64,000 nucleotides of DNA from Mycobacterium sp. NBC_00419 (GTDB taxonomy: Bacteria > Actinomycetota > Actinomycetes > Mycobacteriales > Mycobacteriaceae). Numbering within the stretch: the first letter of the stretch is position 1; each line of letters begins with the position of its first letter. The notes beneath the pieces are model-generated. The model was not told the origin of the DNA, searched no databases, and saw only the letters and a program-made list of their open reading frames with translations. The stretch lies in contig NZ_CP107931.1 in the NCBI RefSeq assembly GCF_036023875.1, positions 4,526,001 to 4,590,000 of the forward strand. The letters are read 5' to 3'. Both the position numbers and the translations under genes were made by a program. This document shows, one piece after another, positions 7,693-16,315 of the stretch.

Positions 7693-8235
7693 ATGGCGGA
7701 CATCAAGGTCCTGGTTTTGGTAGGTAGCCTGCGGGCGGCATCGGTCAATCGGCAGCTGGCCGAACTGGCAGTGGAATCGGCGCCGGAAGGCGTCAGCGCC
7801 AGCATCTATGAGGGGCTTGGCGAGCTTCCCTTCTATAACGAGGACCTCGATACCGAGGACGCGCCGGCCGCGGTAGTCGCATTGCGTGCGGCGGCCGCCG
7901 ACGCCGACGCCACCCTGGTGGTCACCCCGGAGTACAACGGCAGCATCCCGGGCGTGCTCAAGAACGCCATCGACTGGTTGTCGCGGCCCTACGGCAACGG
8001 CGCGCTGAACGGCAAGCCGCTGGCCGTCATCGGAGCGGCACTGGGCCAGTACGGCGGAGTGTGGGCGCACGACGAGACGCGCAAGTCCTTCGGCATCGCC
8101 GGTCCGCGCGTGGTGGAGGCGATCGGCCTGTCCGTGCCGACCCCGACCTTCGACGGCAAGCACCCGCGGGAGACCGCCGAGGTGGCCGCCGCCGTGCGCG
8201 ACGCGGTGGGCAAGCTCGCCGCCGAGGTGAGCTGA
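7693..8235 (+). CDS. NADPH-dependent FMN reductase / quinone reductase family (Rv3054c-like)
   Basis: 180-residue flavodoxin-fold protein. The phosphate-binding loop is GSLRAASVNRQLA near the N-terminus, and the characteristic PEYNGSIPGVLKNAIDW motif lies around residue 77. This family binds FMN and reduces flavins, quinones or azo compounds with NAD(P)H. A ribosome site (GGAAGGAAACGG) precedes the ATG. A perfect hairpin terminator follows the stop, so it is monocistronic. The divergent TetR and its operator suggest induction by quinone- or drug-like ligands, an inference from similar gene pairs. Confidence 0.92.
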   Translation: MADIKVLVLVGSLRAASVNRQLAELAVESAPEGVSASIYEGLGELPFYNEDLDTEDAPAAVVALRAAAADADATLVVTPEYNGSIPGVLKNAIDWLSRPYGNGALNGKPLAVIGAALGQYGGVWAHDETRKSFGIAGPRVVEAIGLSVPTPTFDGKHPRETAEVAAAVRDAVGKLAAEVS

Positions 8236-8250
8236 ACCGTTCGGCATCAG

Positions 8251-8285
8251 CCGCCAGTGAGTCGCCGCGACTCACTGGCGGTTTT
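8251..8285 (+). terminator. Intrinsic terminator after FMN reductase
   Basis: CCGCCAGTGAGTCG (8251-8264) and CGACTCACTGGCGG (8268-8281) pair perfectly over 14 bases with a 3-base loop, followed by TTTTGCTGTTT. This is the clearest stem-plus-T-run terminator in the first part of the window. Confidence 0.85.
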
Positions 8286-8366
8286 GCTGTTTATGGGGGG
8301 CCCGTGGGCCGCTGCCGGCGGGATGTGTCGGACCCTGCTGATAGACCTGAACTCAGCGATGCTGAA

Positions 8367-8395
8367 ACGGCGTGTTGTGACATGCGACACGCCGT
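8367..8395 (+). other. Hairpin upstream of nrdH
   Basis: ACGGCGTGTTG (8367-8377) pairs with CGACACGCCGT (8385-8395) with one G-U position and a 7-base loop. It is in the 454-base gene-free stretch 8236-8689, upstream of the NrdR-like boxes. No T-run follows. Apart from this, the terminator and the boxes I see nothing in that stretch; the 197 bases from 8493 to 8689 look like a long untranslated leader. Confidence 0.4.
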
Positions 8396-8444
8396 CGACG
8401 AAGGTGTCGGAGGGCTTACGACCTGGGAATTTCATATTTGTCAT

Positions 8445-8492
8445 TCAGAACATGTTGTATCTCTTCTCGTTGTCGGCCACTAGGTGTAGTGT
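8445..8492 (+). promoter_or_regulatory. Paired NrdR-like boxes upstream of nrdHIE
   Basis: Two 16-base elements, TCAGAACATGTTGTAT (8445-8460) and CCACTAGGTGTAGTGT (8477-8492), are separated by 16 bases, so their starts are 32 apart (three helical turns). The second matches 12 of 16 positions of the NrdR consensus ACACTATATATAGTGT. The first matches 12 of 16 positions of the equivalent box before nrdF2, and both spacers end in GTTGTCGG. NrdR is the known ATP/dATP-sensing repressor of bacterial ribonucleotide reductase genes. Confidence 0.7.
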
Positions 8493-8689
8493 CTGAGACG
8501 CCGAAAGACCACAAGATTCACAGGTTCGCCGGAGCGCCGAAATCGGGACTTGAGTGCCGATCCGGACCACTCCAAAGGCTGGGAATGCCGGGGTCTGGCA
8601 GCGAGCTGAATATCCGTGAGTGCCTGCGCACAGCCAGTCCCGTAACCGACTTGAGTCCATCTCCATGTTTCGCCGAGGAGTCACCGAAG

Positions 8690-8932
8690 ATGACCATCAC
8701 CGTGTACACCAAGCCCGCGTGCGTGCAGTGCAATGCCACCTACAAGGCATTGGACAAAGAGGGCATTACCTACGACATCGTCGACATCACCGAGGTGCCC
8801 GAGGCGCGTGATTTCGTGATGGCCCTGGGCTACCTGCAGGCGCCCGTCGTCGTGGCCGGCAGCGATCACTGGTCCGGATTCCGGCCCGATCGCATCAAGG
8901 CTCTTGCCGGCGGCGTCGCAGTCAGCGCCTGA
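8690..8932 (+). CDS. nrdH: Glutaredoxin-like protein NrdH
   Basis: 80-residue thioredoxin-fold reductant for class Ib ribonucleotide reductase. The redox motif CVQC is at residues 11-14 (typical mycobacterial NrdH) and the WSGFRPD motif that defines NrdH is near the C-terminus. A GAGGAG ribosome site (8675-8680) supports the ATG at 8690. It is the first gene of nrdHIE. NrdH receives electrons from thioredoxin reductase and re-reduces the C-terminal cysteines of NrdE. Confidence 0.97.
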   Translation: MTITVYTKPACVQCNATYKALDKEGITYDIVDITEVPEARDFVMALGYLQAPVVVAGSDHWSGFRPDRIKALAGGVAVSA

Positions 8933-8958
8933 CTCCCCAGGCGCCACTGGAGAACGTG

Positions 8959-9438
8959 ATGAATCCGGATGGCAGCCTCCCGGAGGGACCGGCGCGGTTG
9001 GTGTACTTCTCCAGCGTTTCGGAGAACACCCACCGCTTCGCGGTCAAGCTGGGGCTGCCCGCCATCCGGATTCCCCTGCACGACCGCATCGAGGTGCAAC
9101 GTCCGTACGTCCTGCTCCTGCCGACCTACGGTAAGGGCCGGGGGGACAGCCCCACCCTCGATGCCAAGGGCTATGTGCCCAAGCAGGTCATCGCGTTCTT
9201 GAACAACCCGCACAATCGGGCCCTGATCCGCGGAGTGATCGGGGCCGGCAACACCCAATTCGGTGCCGAGTACTGCTTTGCGGCCAGCCTGGTCTCACAC
9301 AAGTGCGACGTGCCACTGCTTTACCGATTCGAAATGATGGGAACCGTAGAGGACGTGGAAGCCGTCCGTGCGGAACTGGCTGAATTCTGGAAGGACGAGG
9401 ACACGTGCCACCAACGGTCACAGCTGCTGAGCCTGTAG
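8959..9438 (+). CDS. nrdI: Flavodoxin-like NrdI
   Basis: 159 residues. The FMN phosphate loop is [12 protein letters not shown] at the N-terminus, followed by the LLPTYGKG and [12 protein letters not shown] loops that are conserved in NrdI. NrdI supplies the oxidant that builds the dimanganese-tyrosyl radical of NrdF. The ATG at 8959 is used; a GTG directly before it would add one residue, and a GGAG site lies 6 bases upstream. The last 34 bases overlap the start of nrdE in another frame, a tight coupling also seen in relatives. Confidence 0.95.
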   Translation: MNPDGSLPEGPARLVYFSSVSENTHRFAVKLGLPAIRIPLHDRIEVQRPYVLLLPTYGKGRGDSPTLDAKGYVPKQVIAFLNNPHNRALIRGVIGAGNTQFGAEYCFAASLVSHKCDVPLLYRFEMMGTVEDVEAVRAELAEFWKDEDTCHQRSQLLSL

Positions 9439-11570
9439 CCCCGACGCACGCGTTGCCGGGGGAGACTGACTACCACGCGCTCAACGCGATGCTGAACCTG
9501 TACGACGCTGACGGCAACATCCAGTTCGAGATGGACAGGCTGGCCGCGCGCCAGTACTTCCTCGAACACGTCAACCAGAACACGGTCTTCTTCCACAACC
9601 AGGACGAGAAGCTCGACTATCTGGTGCGAGAGAACTACTACGAGCGCGAGGTGCTCGACCAGTACTCGCGCAACTTCGTGAAGTCGCTGCTGGATCGGGC
9701 CTTCGCCAAGAAGTTCCGGTTCCCGACGTTCCTGGGTGCGTTCAAGTACTACACGTCCTACACGCTGAAGACCTTCGACGGGAAGCGCTATCTCGAGCGC
9801 TTCGAGGACCGCGTGGTGATGGTGGCGCTGACGCTGGCCGCCGGTGACACGATGCTGGCCGAGAAGCTGGTCGACGAGATCATCGACGGACGGTTCCAGC
9901 CGGCCACCCCGACGTTCCTCAACTCGGGCAAGAAGCAGCGCGGCGAGCCGGTGAGCTGCTTCCTGCTGCGCATCGAGGACAACATGGAGTCGATCGGCCG
10001 CTCGATCAACTCCGCACTGCAGCTGTCCAAGCGCGGTGGTGGAGTGGCGTTGCTGCTGACCAACATTCGCGAGCACGGCGCCCCGATCAAGAACATCGAG
10101 AACCAGAGCTCCGGTGTCATCCCGATCATGAAGCTGCTGGAGGACTCGTTCTCCTACGCCAACCAGCTCGGAGCCCGACAGGGTGCCGGGGCGGTGTACC
10201 TGCATGCGCATCATCCCGACATCTACCGCTTCCTGGACACCAAGCGGGAGAACGCCGACGAGAAAATCCGCATCAAGACGCTCAGCCTCGGTGTGGTCAT
10301 TCCCGACATCACCTTCGAGCTGGCGAAGAAGAACGAGGACATGTACCTGTTCTCGCCGTACGACGTCGAGCGGGTGTACGGCGTGCCGTTCGCCGACATC
10401 TCGGTGACCGAGAAGTACCACGAGATGGTCAACGACGGCCGGATCCGCAAGACGAAGATCAAGGCGCGCGAGTTCTTCCAGACGCTGGCCGAGCTGCAGT
10501 TCGAGTCGGGCTACCCGTACATCATGTTCGAGGACACGGTGAACCGGGCCAACCCGATCGACGGCAAGATCACGCACTCGAACCTGTGCTCGGAGATCCT
10601 GCAGGTCTCGACGCCGTCGCAGTTCAACGAGGATCTGTCGTATTCCAAGGTGGGCAAGGACATTTCCTGCAACCTGGGCTCGCTGAACATCGCCAAGGCG
10701 ATGGACTCGCCGGACTTCGCGCAGACCATCGAGGTGGCAATCCGCGGGTTGACCGCCGTCAGCGACCAGACGCACATCTGGTCGGTGCCGTCGATCGAGC
10801 AGGGTAACAACGACTCGCACGCCATCGGCCTTGGTCAGATGAACCTGCACGGATACCTTGCGCGCGAACGGATTTACTACGGCTCCGACGAGGGCATCGA
10901 CTTCACCAACATCTACTTCTACACGGTGCTCTACCACTGCCTACGGGCGTCGAACAAGATCGCCATCGAGCGCGGGACGACCTTCAAGGGCTTCGAGAAG
11001 TCGACGTACGCCAGTGGTGAATTCTTCGACAAGTACCTCGAGCAGGTGTGGGAGCCCCAGACCGACAAGGTCCGGACGCTGTTCGCCGACGCCGGCATCC
11101 ACATCCCGACGCATGAGGATTGGAAGCGGCTCAAGGAGTCGGTGCAGGCGCACGGTATCTACAACCAGAACCTGCAGGCCGTCCCGCCGACCGGGTCGAT
11201 CTCCTACATCAACCACTCGACGAGTTCGATCCACCCGATCGCGTCGAAGGTCGAGATCCGCAAGGAAGGCAAGATCGGCCGCGTCTACTACCCGGCGCCC
11301 TACATGACCAACGACAACCTGGACTACTACCAGGACGCGTACGAAATCGGTTACGAGAAGATCATCGACACCTACGCCGCGGCCACCCAGCATGTGGACC
11401 AGGGGCTGAGTCTGACGCTGTTCTTCAAGGACACCGCCGACACACGCGAGGTCAACAAGGCCCAGATCTACGCCTGGCGCAAGGGAATCAAGACGCTGTA
11501 CTACATCCGCCTGCGGCAGATGGCGCTGGAAGGCACTCAGGTGGAAAATTGCGTCAGCTGCATGTTGTGA
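9405..11570 (+). CDS. nrdE: Class Ib ribonucleoside-diphosphate reductase, alpha subunit
   Basis: 721 residues, full length. It reduces NDPs to dNDPs. Active-site features are the redox Cys in EPVSCFLL, the N-x-C-x-E radical site in HSNLCSEIL, the second redox Cys in DISCNLGS, and the C-terminal shuttle pair CVSC in ENCVSCML. The GTG start gives the conserved MPPTV N-terminus. There is no intein or intron inside the reading frame, although a homing-type endonuclease gene starts 29 bases after the stop. The partner nrdF2 is 8.6 kb downstream and carries the same type of control boxes. Confidence 0.97.
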   Translation: MPPTVTAAEPVAPTHALPGETDYHALNAMLNLYDADGNIQFEMDRLAARQYFLEHVNQNTVFFHNQDEKLDYLVRENYYEREVLDQYSRNFVKSLLDRAFAKKFRFPTFLGAFKYYTSYTLKTFDGKRYLERFEDRVVMVALTLAAGDTMLAEKLVDEIIDGRFQPATPTFLNSGKKQRGEPVSCFLLRIEDNMESIGRSINSALQLSKRGGGVALLLTNIREHGAPIKNIENQSSGVIPIMKLLEDSFSYANQLGARQGAGAVYLHAHHPDIYRFLDTKRENADEKIRIKTLSLGVVIPDITFELAKKNEDMYLFSPYDVERVYGVPFADISVTEKYHEMVNDGRIRKTKIKAREFFQTLAELQFESGYPYIMFEDTVNRANPIDGKITHSNLCSEILQVSTPSQFNEDLSYSKVGKDISCNLGSLNIAKAMDSPDFAQTIEVAIRGLTAVSDQTHIWSVPSIEQGNNDSHAIGLGQMNLHGYLARERIYYGSDEGIDFTNIYFYTVLYHCLRASNKIAIERGTTFKGFEKSTYASGEFFDKYLEQVWEPQTDKVRTLFADAGIHIPTHEDWKRLKESVQAHGIYNQNLQAVPPTGSISYINHSTSSIHPIASKVEIRKEGKIGRVYYPAPYMTNDNLDYYQDAYEIGYEKIIDTYAAATQHVDQGLSLTLFFKDTADTREVNKAQIYAWRKGIKTLYYIRLRQMALEGTQVENCVSCML

Positions 11571-11599
11571 CGGCTGGTCGCTAACAACGCGGTGGCTGC

Positions 11600-12355
11600 G
11601 TGGCAAACGAAATTCCGACCGGAGGCGTGATCTATGGGATCAGGCTCCGGTCGGAGTTCGTCTATCGCTATGTAGGACTCACGACCAAATCCGCCGAGCT
11701 GCGCCTGCGGCAACATCTGAAAATTGCTCGGTCTGGTAGGAAGACGCCGTTTTACGATTGGCTTCGCGCCCATCAGGGCGATGAATTTGATGTCGATCTG
11801 CTCGACTGCGTAGAAGGTCTCGACGAGCTCGGTCGGGAAGAGATCTTCTGGATCAGATTGCTTCGCCAGGACGGGCACCCGCTGCTCAATCTGTCCGAAG
11901 GCGGACTCGGTCCTATGGGTATCGAGTGGACCGCCGAGATGCGCGAGTCCGCGAGGATCCGATCGACGGGACGCAAGGGTGTCAGCAGATACGCTGCAGA
12001 CAACCCTTTCTACGGACAGACTCACGCGGCGGAACAGCGTGCGAAGTGGTCCAAGAATCGAAAGGGGCAGAACGCGGGACCTGCTAACCCCAACTTCGGA
12101 AAGTTCGGAATCGATCACCCAGGTTTCGGTCGAGTCATGTCGCAAGAGGCTCGCGAAGCGCTGGCCGAGCAGAGGCGAGGCGCGGGCAACCCGAACTACG
12201 GGCGTCGAGCGAGCGATGAGACCCGCGCGAAGATGTCAGCTGTGCGTAAGGGGCGCCCAAGGCCGTCAAGTAAACGCAGCGCACACACGCGGCACCATAC
12301 GAATCGGGGGATCAAGAAGGACACGTGCCGGTACTGCATTGAAGATTCGGGTTGA
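11600..12355 (+). CDS. GIY-YIG homing-type endonuclease with NUMOD3 repeats and zinc-finger tail
   Basis: 251 residues. The N-terminal GIY-YIG nuclease domain has GVIY (9-12) and YVG (24-26), a catalytic-type Arg (Arg35/37), Glu80/81 in REEIFWI and Asn97 in LLNLSEGG. Residues about 135-220 hold NUMOD3-type DNA-binding repeats, recognisable by NPFYGQ, NPNFGK, HPGFGR and NPNYGRR each followed by a K-x-S/R-x-x-x-K-G-like helix. The tail has HTRHHTNRG then CRYC, a likely zinc site. Free-standing enzymes of this design are phage-type homing endonucleases. Base composition is unlike its surroundings: three 60-base rows counted by hand give 53, 55 and 57 percent GC against 65 percent for a row of nrdE. 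It is absent from the M. tuberculosis locus as I recall it. Confidence 0.85.
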   Translation: MANEIPTGGVIYGIRLRSEFVYRYVGLTTKSAELRLRQHLKIARSGRKTPFYDWLRAHQGDEFDVDLLDCVEGLDELGREEIFWIRLLRQDGHPLLNLSEGGLGPMGIEWTAEMRESARIRSTGRKGVSRYAADNPFYGQTHAAEQRAKWSKNRKGQNAGPANPNFGKFGIDHPGFGRVMSQEAREALAEQRRGAGNPNYGRRASDETRAKMSAVRKGRPRPSSKRSAHTRHHTNRGIKKDTCRYCIEDSG

Positions 12356-12469
12356 AGCCACGGGAATCCTCAGCACGCAACGCGCGTTCCCCGATGAGAT
12401 TCGCGCGCCTGTCGGGTCTATGTCTCCGACGGCATCCAGAAGGATCCCGCAGAGGCCACGGAGGCACTC

Positions 12470-12859
12470 ATGCACTCAATGCTGTTCGTCAACCTGCCCG
12501 TCGCCGACGTCGAGCGCTCGCGAAAGTTCTTCTCTGATCTCGGCTACGCGGTCAACGAACAGTTCAGCGGTGAGAGCGCGGTCACGCTTGTGCTGGGTGA
12601 CAACCAGTTCGCCATGCTGCTGCAGCGTGAGGCCTTCGACTCGCTGCATCCGGTGGAGACCGCCGACGCGGCCACGATCAAAGAATGCGTCGTCTGCCTC
12701 GGCGTCGACAGTCGTGATGGGGTGGACGCTCTGGTGAATCGCGCCATCGCCGCGGGCGGCATTGACGGGGATTCCGAGGACCACGGGTCCATGTATGGGC
12801 GCAGCTACAACGACCTTGACGGTCACTCGTGGCAGATCTTCTGGACCGACGACGCGTGA
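12470..12859 (+). CDS. VOC-family (glyoxalase-like) protein
   Basis: 129-residue single-chain vicinal oxygen chelate protein. It starts with the usual MLFVNLPVADVERSRKFFSDLGY strand-helix and ends with the SYNDLDGHSWQIFW strand seen in PhnB/glyoxalase relatives. The metal-ligand positions of true glyoxalases are not clearly all present, so function is open (resistance, dioxygenase-like or binding protein). A GGAGG site is 4-8 bases before the ATG at 12470. It does not overlap the endonuclease gene, and it converges on the DUF5997 gene with 8 bases between stops. Confidence 0.88.
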   Translation: MHSMLFVNLPVADVERSRKFFSDLGYAVNEQFSGESAVTLVLGDNQFAMLLQREAFDSLHPVETADAATIKECVVCLGVDSRDGVDALVNRAIAAGGIDGDSEDHGSMYGRSYNDLDGHSWQIFWTDDA

Positions 12860-12867
12860 ACGCTGCC

Positions 12868-13248
12868 TCAGCGGGCCTTCTCGGCGCGTAGTGCCTTGAG
12901 GCGCCGCTCCTCGCTGAGCACCGCCTGGTAGCTCTCGCGTTCGGCGATCAGCCAGTCCGGCTTCTCGGCGAGCAGCGCGTCGATCTGCTCGGTGGTCAGC
13001 GCCTCGGTGACACCGCCACGGGTGAGGCCGGAGATCGAGATGCCCAGCTTGGCCGCCACCAGGTTCTTCGGATGCGGCCCGTTCTTGCGGAGGTCCTTGA
13101 GCCACTGCGGCGGGTCCGCCAGCAGGGCGGCCAGCTCGTTGCGGGTGGTCGCATTCTGCTGGAATTCCGGCGGTGTCGCGGGCAGGTACACGTCCAGCTT
13201 CTTGGCCGCCGTGGCGGGTTTCATGGACTGCGCGTTCGGCCGGCTCAT
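12868..13248 (-). CDS. DUF5997-family protein
   Basis: 126-residue conserved actinobacterial protein of unknown function. It is rich in charged residues, with a central segment NLVAAKLGISISGLTRGGVTEALTTEQIDALL that reads like a helix-turn-helix. This raises the possibility that it contributes DNA binding to the divergently encoded LysR-type effector domain next door (28 bases between starts), an inference from adjacency only. Start ATG at 13248. Confidence 0.8.
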   Translation of the reverse strand: MSRPNAQSMKPATAAKKLDVYLPATPPEFQQNATTRNELAALLADPPQWLKDLRKNGPHPKNLVAAKLGISISGLTRGGVTEALTTEQIDALLAEKPDWLIAERESYQAVLSEERRLKALRAEKAR

Positions 13249-13276
13249 GGCCTGAGCTTATCGGTAGCCTGATGCG

Positions 13277-13999
13277 GTGGTTTCGCCCTCACTGTCCTCA
13301 CTCACCCTCGGGTATGTCCCCGGGGTGACGCCGGCGAAGTGGGCGCGGATCTGGGCGCAGCGCCACCGTGAGACGTCACTGCGGTTGTGCACCGTTTCCG
13401 CCGCCGATGCAGCCGCCGAAGTGCGCGCCGGGACAGTCGATTTGGCGCTGCTGCGGCTGCCGGCCGACACCTCAGCCTTGGCCGTCATCCCGATCTACGA
13501 GGAGACGACGGTGGCGGTGGTGCCGACCGATCACCTCCTGAGTGCAGCCGACGAGATCTCGACCGCGGATCTCCGCGATGAGCCGACGCTGCTGCCACTC
13601 GACGACGTCGTCGCGTGGGTGGACGCGCCCGGCGTCCCGGTCGAGCATCGACCCGAAACCACCACGGACGCAATACAACTCGTCGCCGCAGGACTGGGCG
13701 TGCTCGTCGTCCCGCAGTCGCTGGCCCGGCTGTATCACCGCAAGGATCTCACCTATCGCCCGATCGTCGACGGGCCGACGTGCACGGTGGCGCTGGCCTT
13801 CCCGGCGGGGCCGCCGTCGGCATTGGTCGAGGAGTTCACCGGGATCGTGCGGGGCCGCACAGCCGGTTCGTCGCGGGGTCAGGCCGAGCCGGCACCCAAG
13901 CGCACCGCGCGGGAGAAGACGCTGGCCAAGCAGGCCGCCCGCGCCGCCGCGGGCAAGGTGGCCCGCAAGCCCGGCTCGACCAAACGGCGCCAGCCGTAA
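13277..13999 (+). CDS. LysR-type effector-binding domain protein without N-terminal HTH
   Basis: 240 residues. From the first residues it reads as the periplasmic-binding-like effector domain of LysR regulators (SLTLGYVPGVTPAKWARIW, then VDLALLRLP, VAVVPTDHLL and LVAAGLGVLVVPQSLARL). No winged helix precedes it: only 28 bases separate its GTG from the divergent DUF5997 start. The C-terminus (residues about 200-240) is a Lys/Arg/Ala-rich tail (PKRTAREKTLAKQAARAAAGK and on) that could bind nucleic acid. Either it works with the DUF5997 protein or it is a ligand-binding remnant. Confidence 0.85.
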   Translation: MVSPSLSSLTLGYVPGVTPAKWARIWAQRHRETSLRLCTVSAADAAAEVRAGTVDLALLRLPADTSALAVIPIYEETTVAVVPTDHLLSAADEISTADLRDEPTLLPLDDVVAWVDAPGVPVEHRPETTTDAIQLVAAGLGVLVVPQSLARLYHRKDLTYRPIVDGPTCTVALAFPAGPPSALVEEFTGIVRGRTAGSSRGQAEPAPKRTAREKTLAKQAARAAAGKVARKPGSTKRRQP

Positions 14000-14002
14000 C
14001 GG

Positions 14003-14034
14003 GTGTGTGACCCTGTTTTACCTGGTCAACACAC
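14003..14034. promoter_or_regulatory. Imperfect inverted repeat before the PhyH-family gene
   Basis: GTGTGTGACC (14003-14012) and GGTCAACACAC (14024-14034) are complementary with one bulged base. They lie between the stop of the LysR-type gene and the start at 14057. Candidate operator or weak terminator; no regulator can be assigned. Confidence 0.35.
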
Positions 14035-14056
14035 ATGCTTCGAGATACTGAAAGCC

Positions 14057-14944
14057 ATGACCGCGCTCACGCACGTTCCCGCCACCACCTCCCCGGCTGA
14101 ACTTGCCGACCATCTCCGCCGCGACGGTTACGTCATCGTCGACAACCTGGTCCCGGAATCGTTGATGGACACCATCGGCGACGAACTGGGCCCCTATCTC
14201 GACTCGACGCCCATGGGTTACAACGCGATGATCGGTCAGAAGACCCGGCGCACCGGCGCACTGGTGGCCCGTTCGCCGGCCTGCCGCACGCTGATCCAGA
14301 ATCCGAGCATCCTCGGTGTATGCCAGGGCTTCCTCGGCCACGCCAGCGCTTTCCAGCTGATGCTGACCCAGGTGATCTCGATCGAACCGGGCGAAACCGA
14401 CCAGGCCCTGCACCGCGACCAGAACGCGTTCGACTTCTACCCGTTCCCCGACGACTACCACGTGCAGTGCAACACGCTGTGGGCGATGACCGACTACACC
14501 GCGGAGATGGGCGCCACCCGGGTGGTGCCGGGAAGTCAGGTCGGTGACAAGAAGCCGACTGACTACGCCGACGACGAGTGCCTGCACGCCGAGATGTCGC
14601 GCGGTTCGGTGCTGCTCTACTCCGGCAAGATCGTGCACAGCGGTGCCGCCAACCGCAGCCAGCAGGTTCGCCGTGCCATCAACGTCAACTACTGCGTCGG
14701 GTGGGTCCGCCAGGAGGAGAACCAATTCCTTTCGGTGCCAACCGAAGTCGCACGCACCCTCGACGACGACCTGCTGAAGCTGATCGGCTACCAGGAGGGC
14801 GCGTGGGCCATGGGCTACTTCCGCGACTTCGAGGACCCGCTGCGGGCGATCCGCGGCGACGCGGTCGCCTACGGTTTCGACGCCGCCAAGCTCACCGGTG
14901 GCGCCGGTGCCGCGTACGCCAACCTGGTCACCCACAGCGAGTGA
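14057..14944 (+). CDS. Phytanoyl-CoA dioxygenase (PhyH) family protein
   Basis: 295 residues, Fe(II)/2-oxoglutarate oxygenase fold. The iron triad is visible as H-x-D in LHRDQNAFDFY and the distal His in KIVHSGAANRS, followed by the 2-oxoglutarate-binding basic residue region QQVRRAINVNY. The N-terminal LADHLRRDGYVIVDNLV segment is typical of PhyH. Bacterial relatives hydroxylate small metabolites; the substrate is unknown. It precedes an extradiol-dioxygenase-like gene by 42 bases in the same direction, so two oxygenases may be co-expressed. Confidence 0.9.
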   Translation: MTALTHVPATTSPAELADHLRRDGYVIVDNLVPESLMDTIGDELGPYLDSTPMGYNAMIGQKTRRTGALVARSPACRTLIQNPSILGVCQGFLGHASAFQLMLTQVISIEPGETDQALHRDQNAFDFYPFPDDYHVQCNTLWAMTDYTAEMGATRVVPGSQVGDKKPTDYADDECLHAEMSRGSVLLYSGKIVHSGAANRSQQVRRAINVNYCVGWVRQEENQFLSVPTEVARTLDDDLLKLIGYQEGAWAMGYFRDFEDPLRAIRGDAVAYGFDAAKLTGGAGAAYANLVTHSE

Positions 14945-14986
14945 CGCCGAGTAGCCGCTCGCGCCCGGCGACGGTTAACTAGACCC

Positions 14987-15784
14987 ATGACCACCGCCAT
15001 GCCTGCCGCCTTCATCGGGCACGGCAGCCCGATGAACGCGCTGGAGTCCAATCGCTACACCGCGGCCTGGCGTCAGTTCGGGCAGTCGGTGCTCGACGAA
15101 TTCGGCAGGCCGCGCGCCATCCTGGCGATCAGCGCGCACTGGTACATCAACGCCACGGCGGTCACCGCGATGGCACAGCCGCGAACGATCCACGACTTCT
15201 ACGGCTTTCCCACCGAACTCTTCGAGATGCAGTACCCGGCACCGGGTCTGCCGGATCTCGCCGAGGAGATCGCCGACGTGGTGGAGCCCACCTGGGTGGG
15301 CGCCGACCTCGACAGCTGGGGTATCGACCACGGCACCTGGTCGGTACTGGCGCACGCCTTCCCGGATTACTCGGTGCCGGTGGTCCAACTGTCGATCAAC
15401 GCCTACAAGCCGCTGGAGTACCACCTCGAACTCGGCGCCAAGCTGGCATCGCTGCGCGAGCGCGGTGTCCTGATCGTCGGCAGCGGCAACGTCGTGCACA
15501 ACCTGGGTGCGATGGAGCCCGCGATGGGGGAGAGTGGCTTCGACTGGGCGCAACGGTTCGACGACGTCGCGCGGGCCCAGATCCTCGACAATCCGTCGGA
15601 GGCGGCAGGGCTGCAGGCCGATGCCGACTACCGCGCGGCAGTGCCCACCCCTGATCACTTCATCCCGCTGCTCTACTTCGCCGGGCTGGTTGCCGCCCAG
15701 GACGACAAGCCCGCGGTGCTTACCGACGGCTGCGAGTACGGCTCGCTGTCGATGACGTCCTACACCCTGGGCGCGACCCTCTAG
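14987..15784 (+). CDS. Extradiol ring-cleavage dioxygenase, YgiD/4,5-DOPA dioxygenase family
   Basis: 265 residues of the LigB superfamily. Zinc/iron ligand motifs are FIGHGSPMNAL at the N-terminus, ISAHWY around residue 46, and IDHGTWSVLAHAFP around 107. The final YGSLSMTSYTLG is also typical. E. coli YgiD converts DOPA to seco-DOPA by 4,5-cleavage; here the substrate is unknown. It converges on the SMI1/KNR4 gene with 6 bases between stops. Confidence 0.9.
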   Translation: MTTAMPAAFIGHGSPMNALESNRYTAAWRQFGQSVLDEFGRPRAILAISAHWYINATAVTAMAQPRTIHDFYGFPTELFEMQYPAPGLPDLAEEIADVVEPTWVGADLDSWGIDHGTWSVLAHAFPDYSVPVVQLSINAYKPLEYHLELGAKLASLRERGVLIVGSGNVVHNLGAMEPAMGESGFDWAQRFDDVARAQILDNPSEAAGLQADADYRAAVPTPDHFIPLLYFAGLVAAQDDKPAVLTDGCEYGSLSMTSYTLGATL

Positions 15785-15790
15785 CGTTCG

Positions 15791-16306
15791 TCAGCCGATC
15801 AGCTCGGACCAGAACGGCACCGTCTGCCGCGGCGACGTAGCGGGCTTGCCGGTCCCGAACTCACTGTCGATATAGGTGGAAAGATCGCTGCCGCAGCAGG
15901 TTACGTCGGCCTGGTACACCGAGAACACGGGATTGCCGTGGCTGCCATGCCCGCCGGCGAGGTAGCGATTGGAATGCACCGGCACCAGTTGCGGCACCCG
16001 CGCCAGCTGGTATCTCGCGCTGCGCAGGGCGTCTTTCATCCGGGCCGGGCGCACGCCCCACCCGGCGCCCCAGAAGTCGCGCCATTCGACGGCGAACACG
16101 ATTCCCTCGACGGGTAACTGCAACTGCTGGTGCAGGCTTCGTCGCGGCGCGTCGCGCCAATCGGGCCACGAATCCCCGATCGGCAGAGCAGTGCCCAGAA
16201 ACGACCGGTGGTCGTCGGCGAACTCGAACCCGAATTCGTCCTCGATGCCCGCCAGCTCTGCGTCGGTGAGCCCAGGCGTGAGCGTCACCGCGCCGTCATC
16301 GACCAT
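15791..16306 (-). CDS. SMI1/KNR4-family protein
   Basis: 171 residues. The N-terminal TPGLTDAELAGIEDEFGFEFADDHRSFLGTALPIG is the SMI1/KNR4 (SUKH) pattern of a helix followed by L-P-x-G-like loop, and GSDLSTYIDSEFG is the usual late helix. SUKH proteins often act as immunity proteins to polymorphic toxins, but single copies also occur as housekeeping proteins; no toxin gene is adjacent. It starts 9 bases after the stop of the geranylgeranyl-reductase-like gene on the same strand, suggesting one transcript. Confidence 0.75.
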   Translation of the reverse strand: MVDDGAVTLTPGLTDAELAGIEDEFGFEFADDHRSFLGTALPIGDSWPDWRDAPRRSLHQQLQLPVEGIVFAVEWRDFWGAGWGVRPARMKDALRSARYQLARVPQLVPVHSNRYLAGGHGSHGNPVFSVYQADVTCCGSDLSTYIDSEFGTGKPATSPRQTVPFWSELIG

Positions 16307-16315
16307 GCGGTCAGA

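Noticed and set aside
9321..10937. Minus-strand open frame of 538 codons opposite nrdE
   Set aside because: It lies antisense to the well-conserved nrdE gene, is rich in Val/Arg/Gln/His as expected from a GC-rich shadow frame, and has no family features.
9405..11570. Intein or group I intron inside nrdE
   Set aside because: The reading frame is continuous and of normal length with all catalytic motifs; the endonuclease gene is outside it.
15791..16306. SUKH immunity protein of a toxin system
   Set aside because: No polymorphic toxin or secretion gene is adjacent; kept only as a family assignment.
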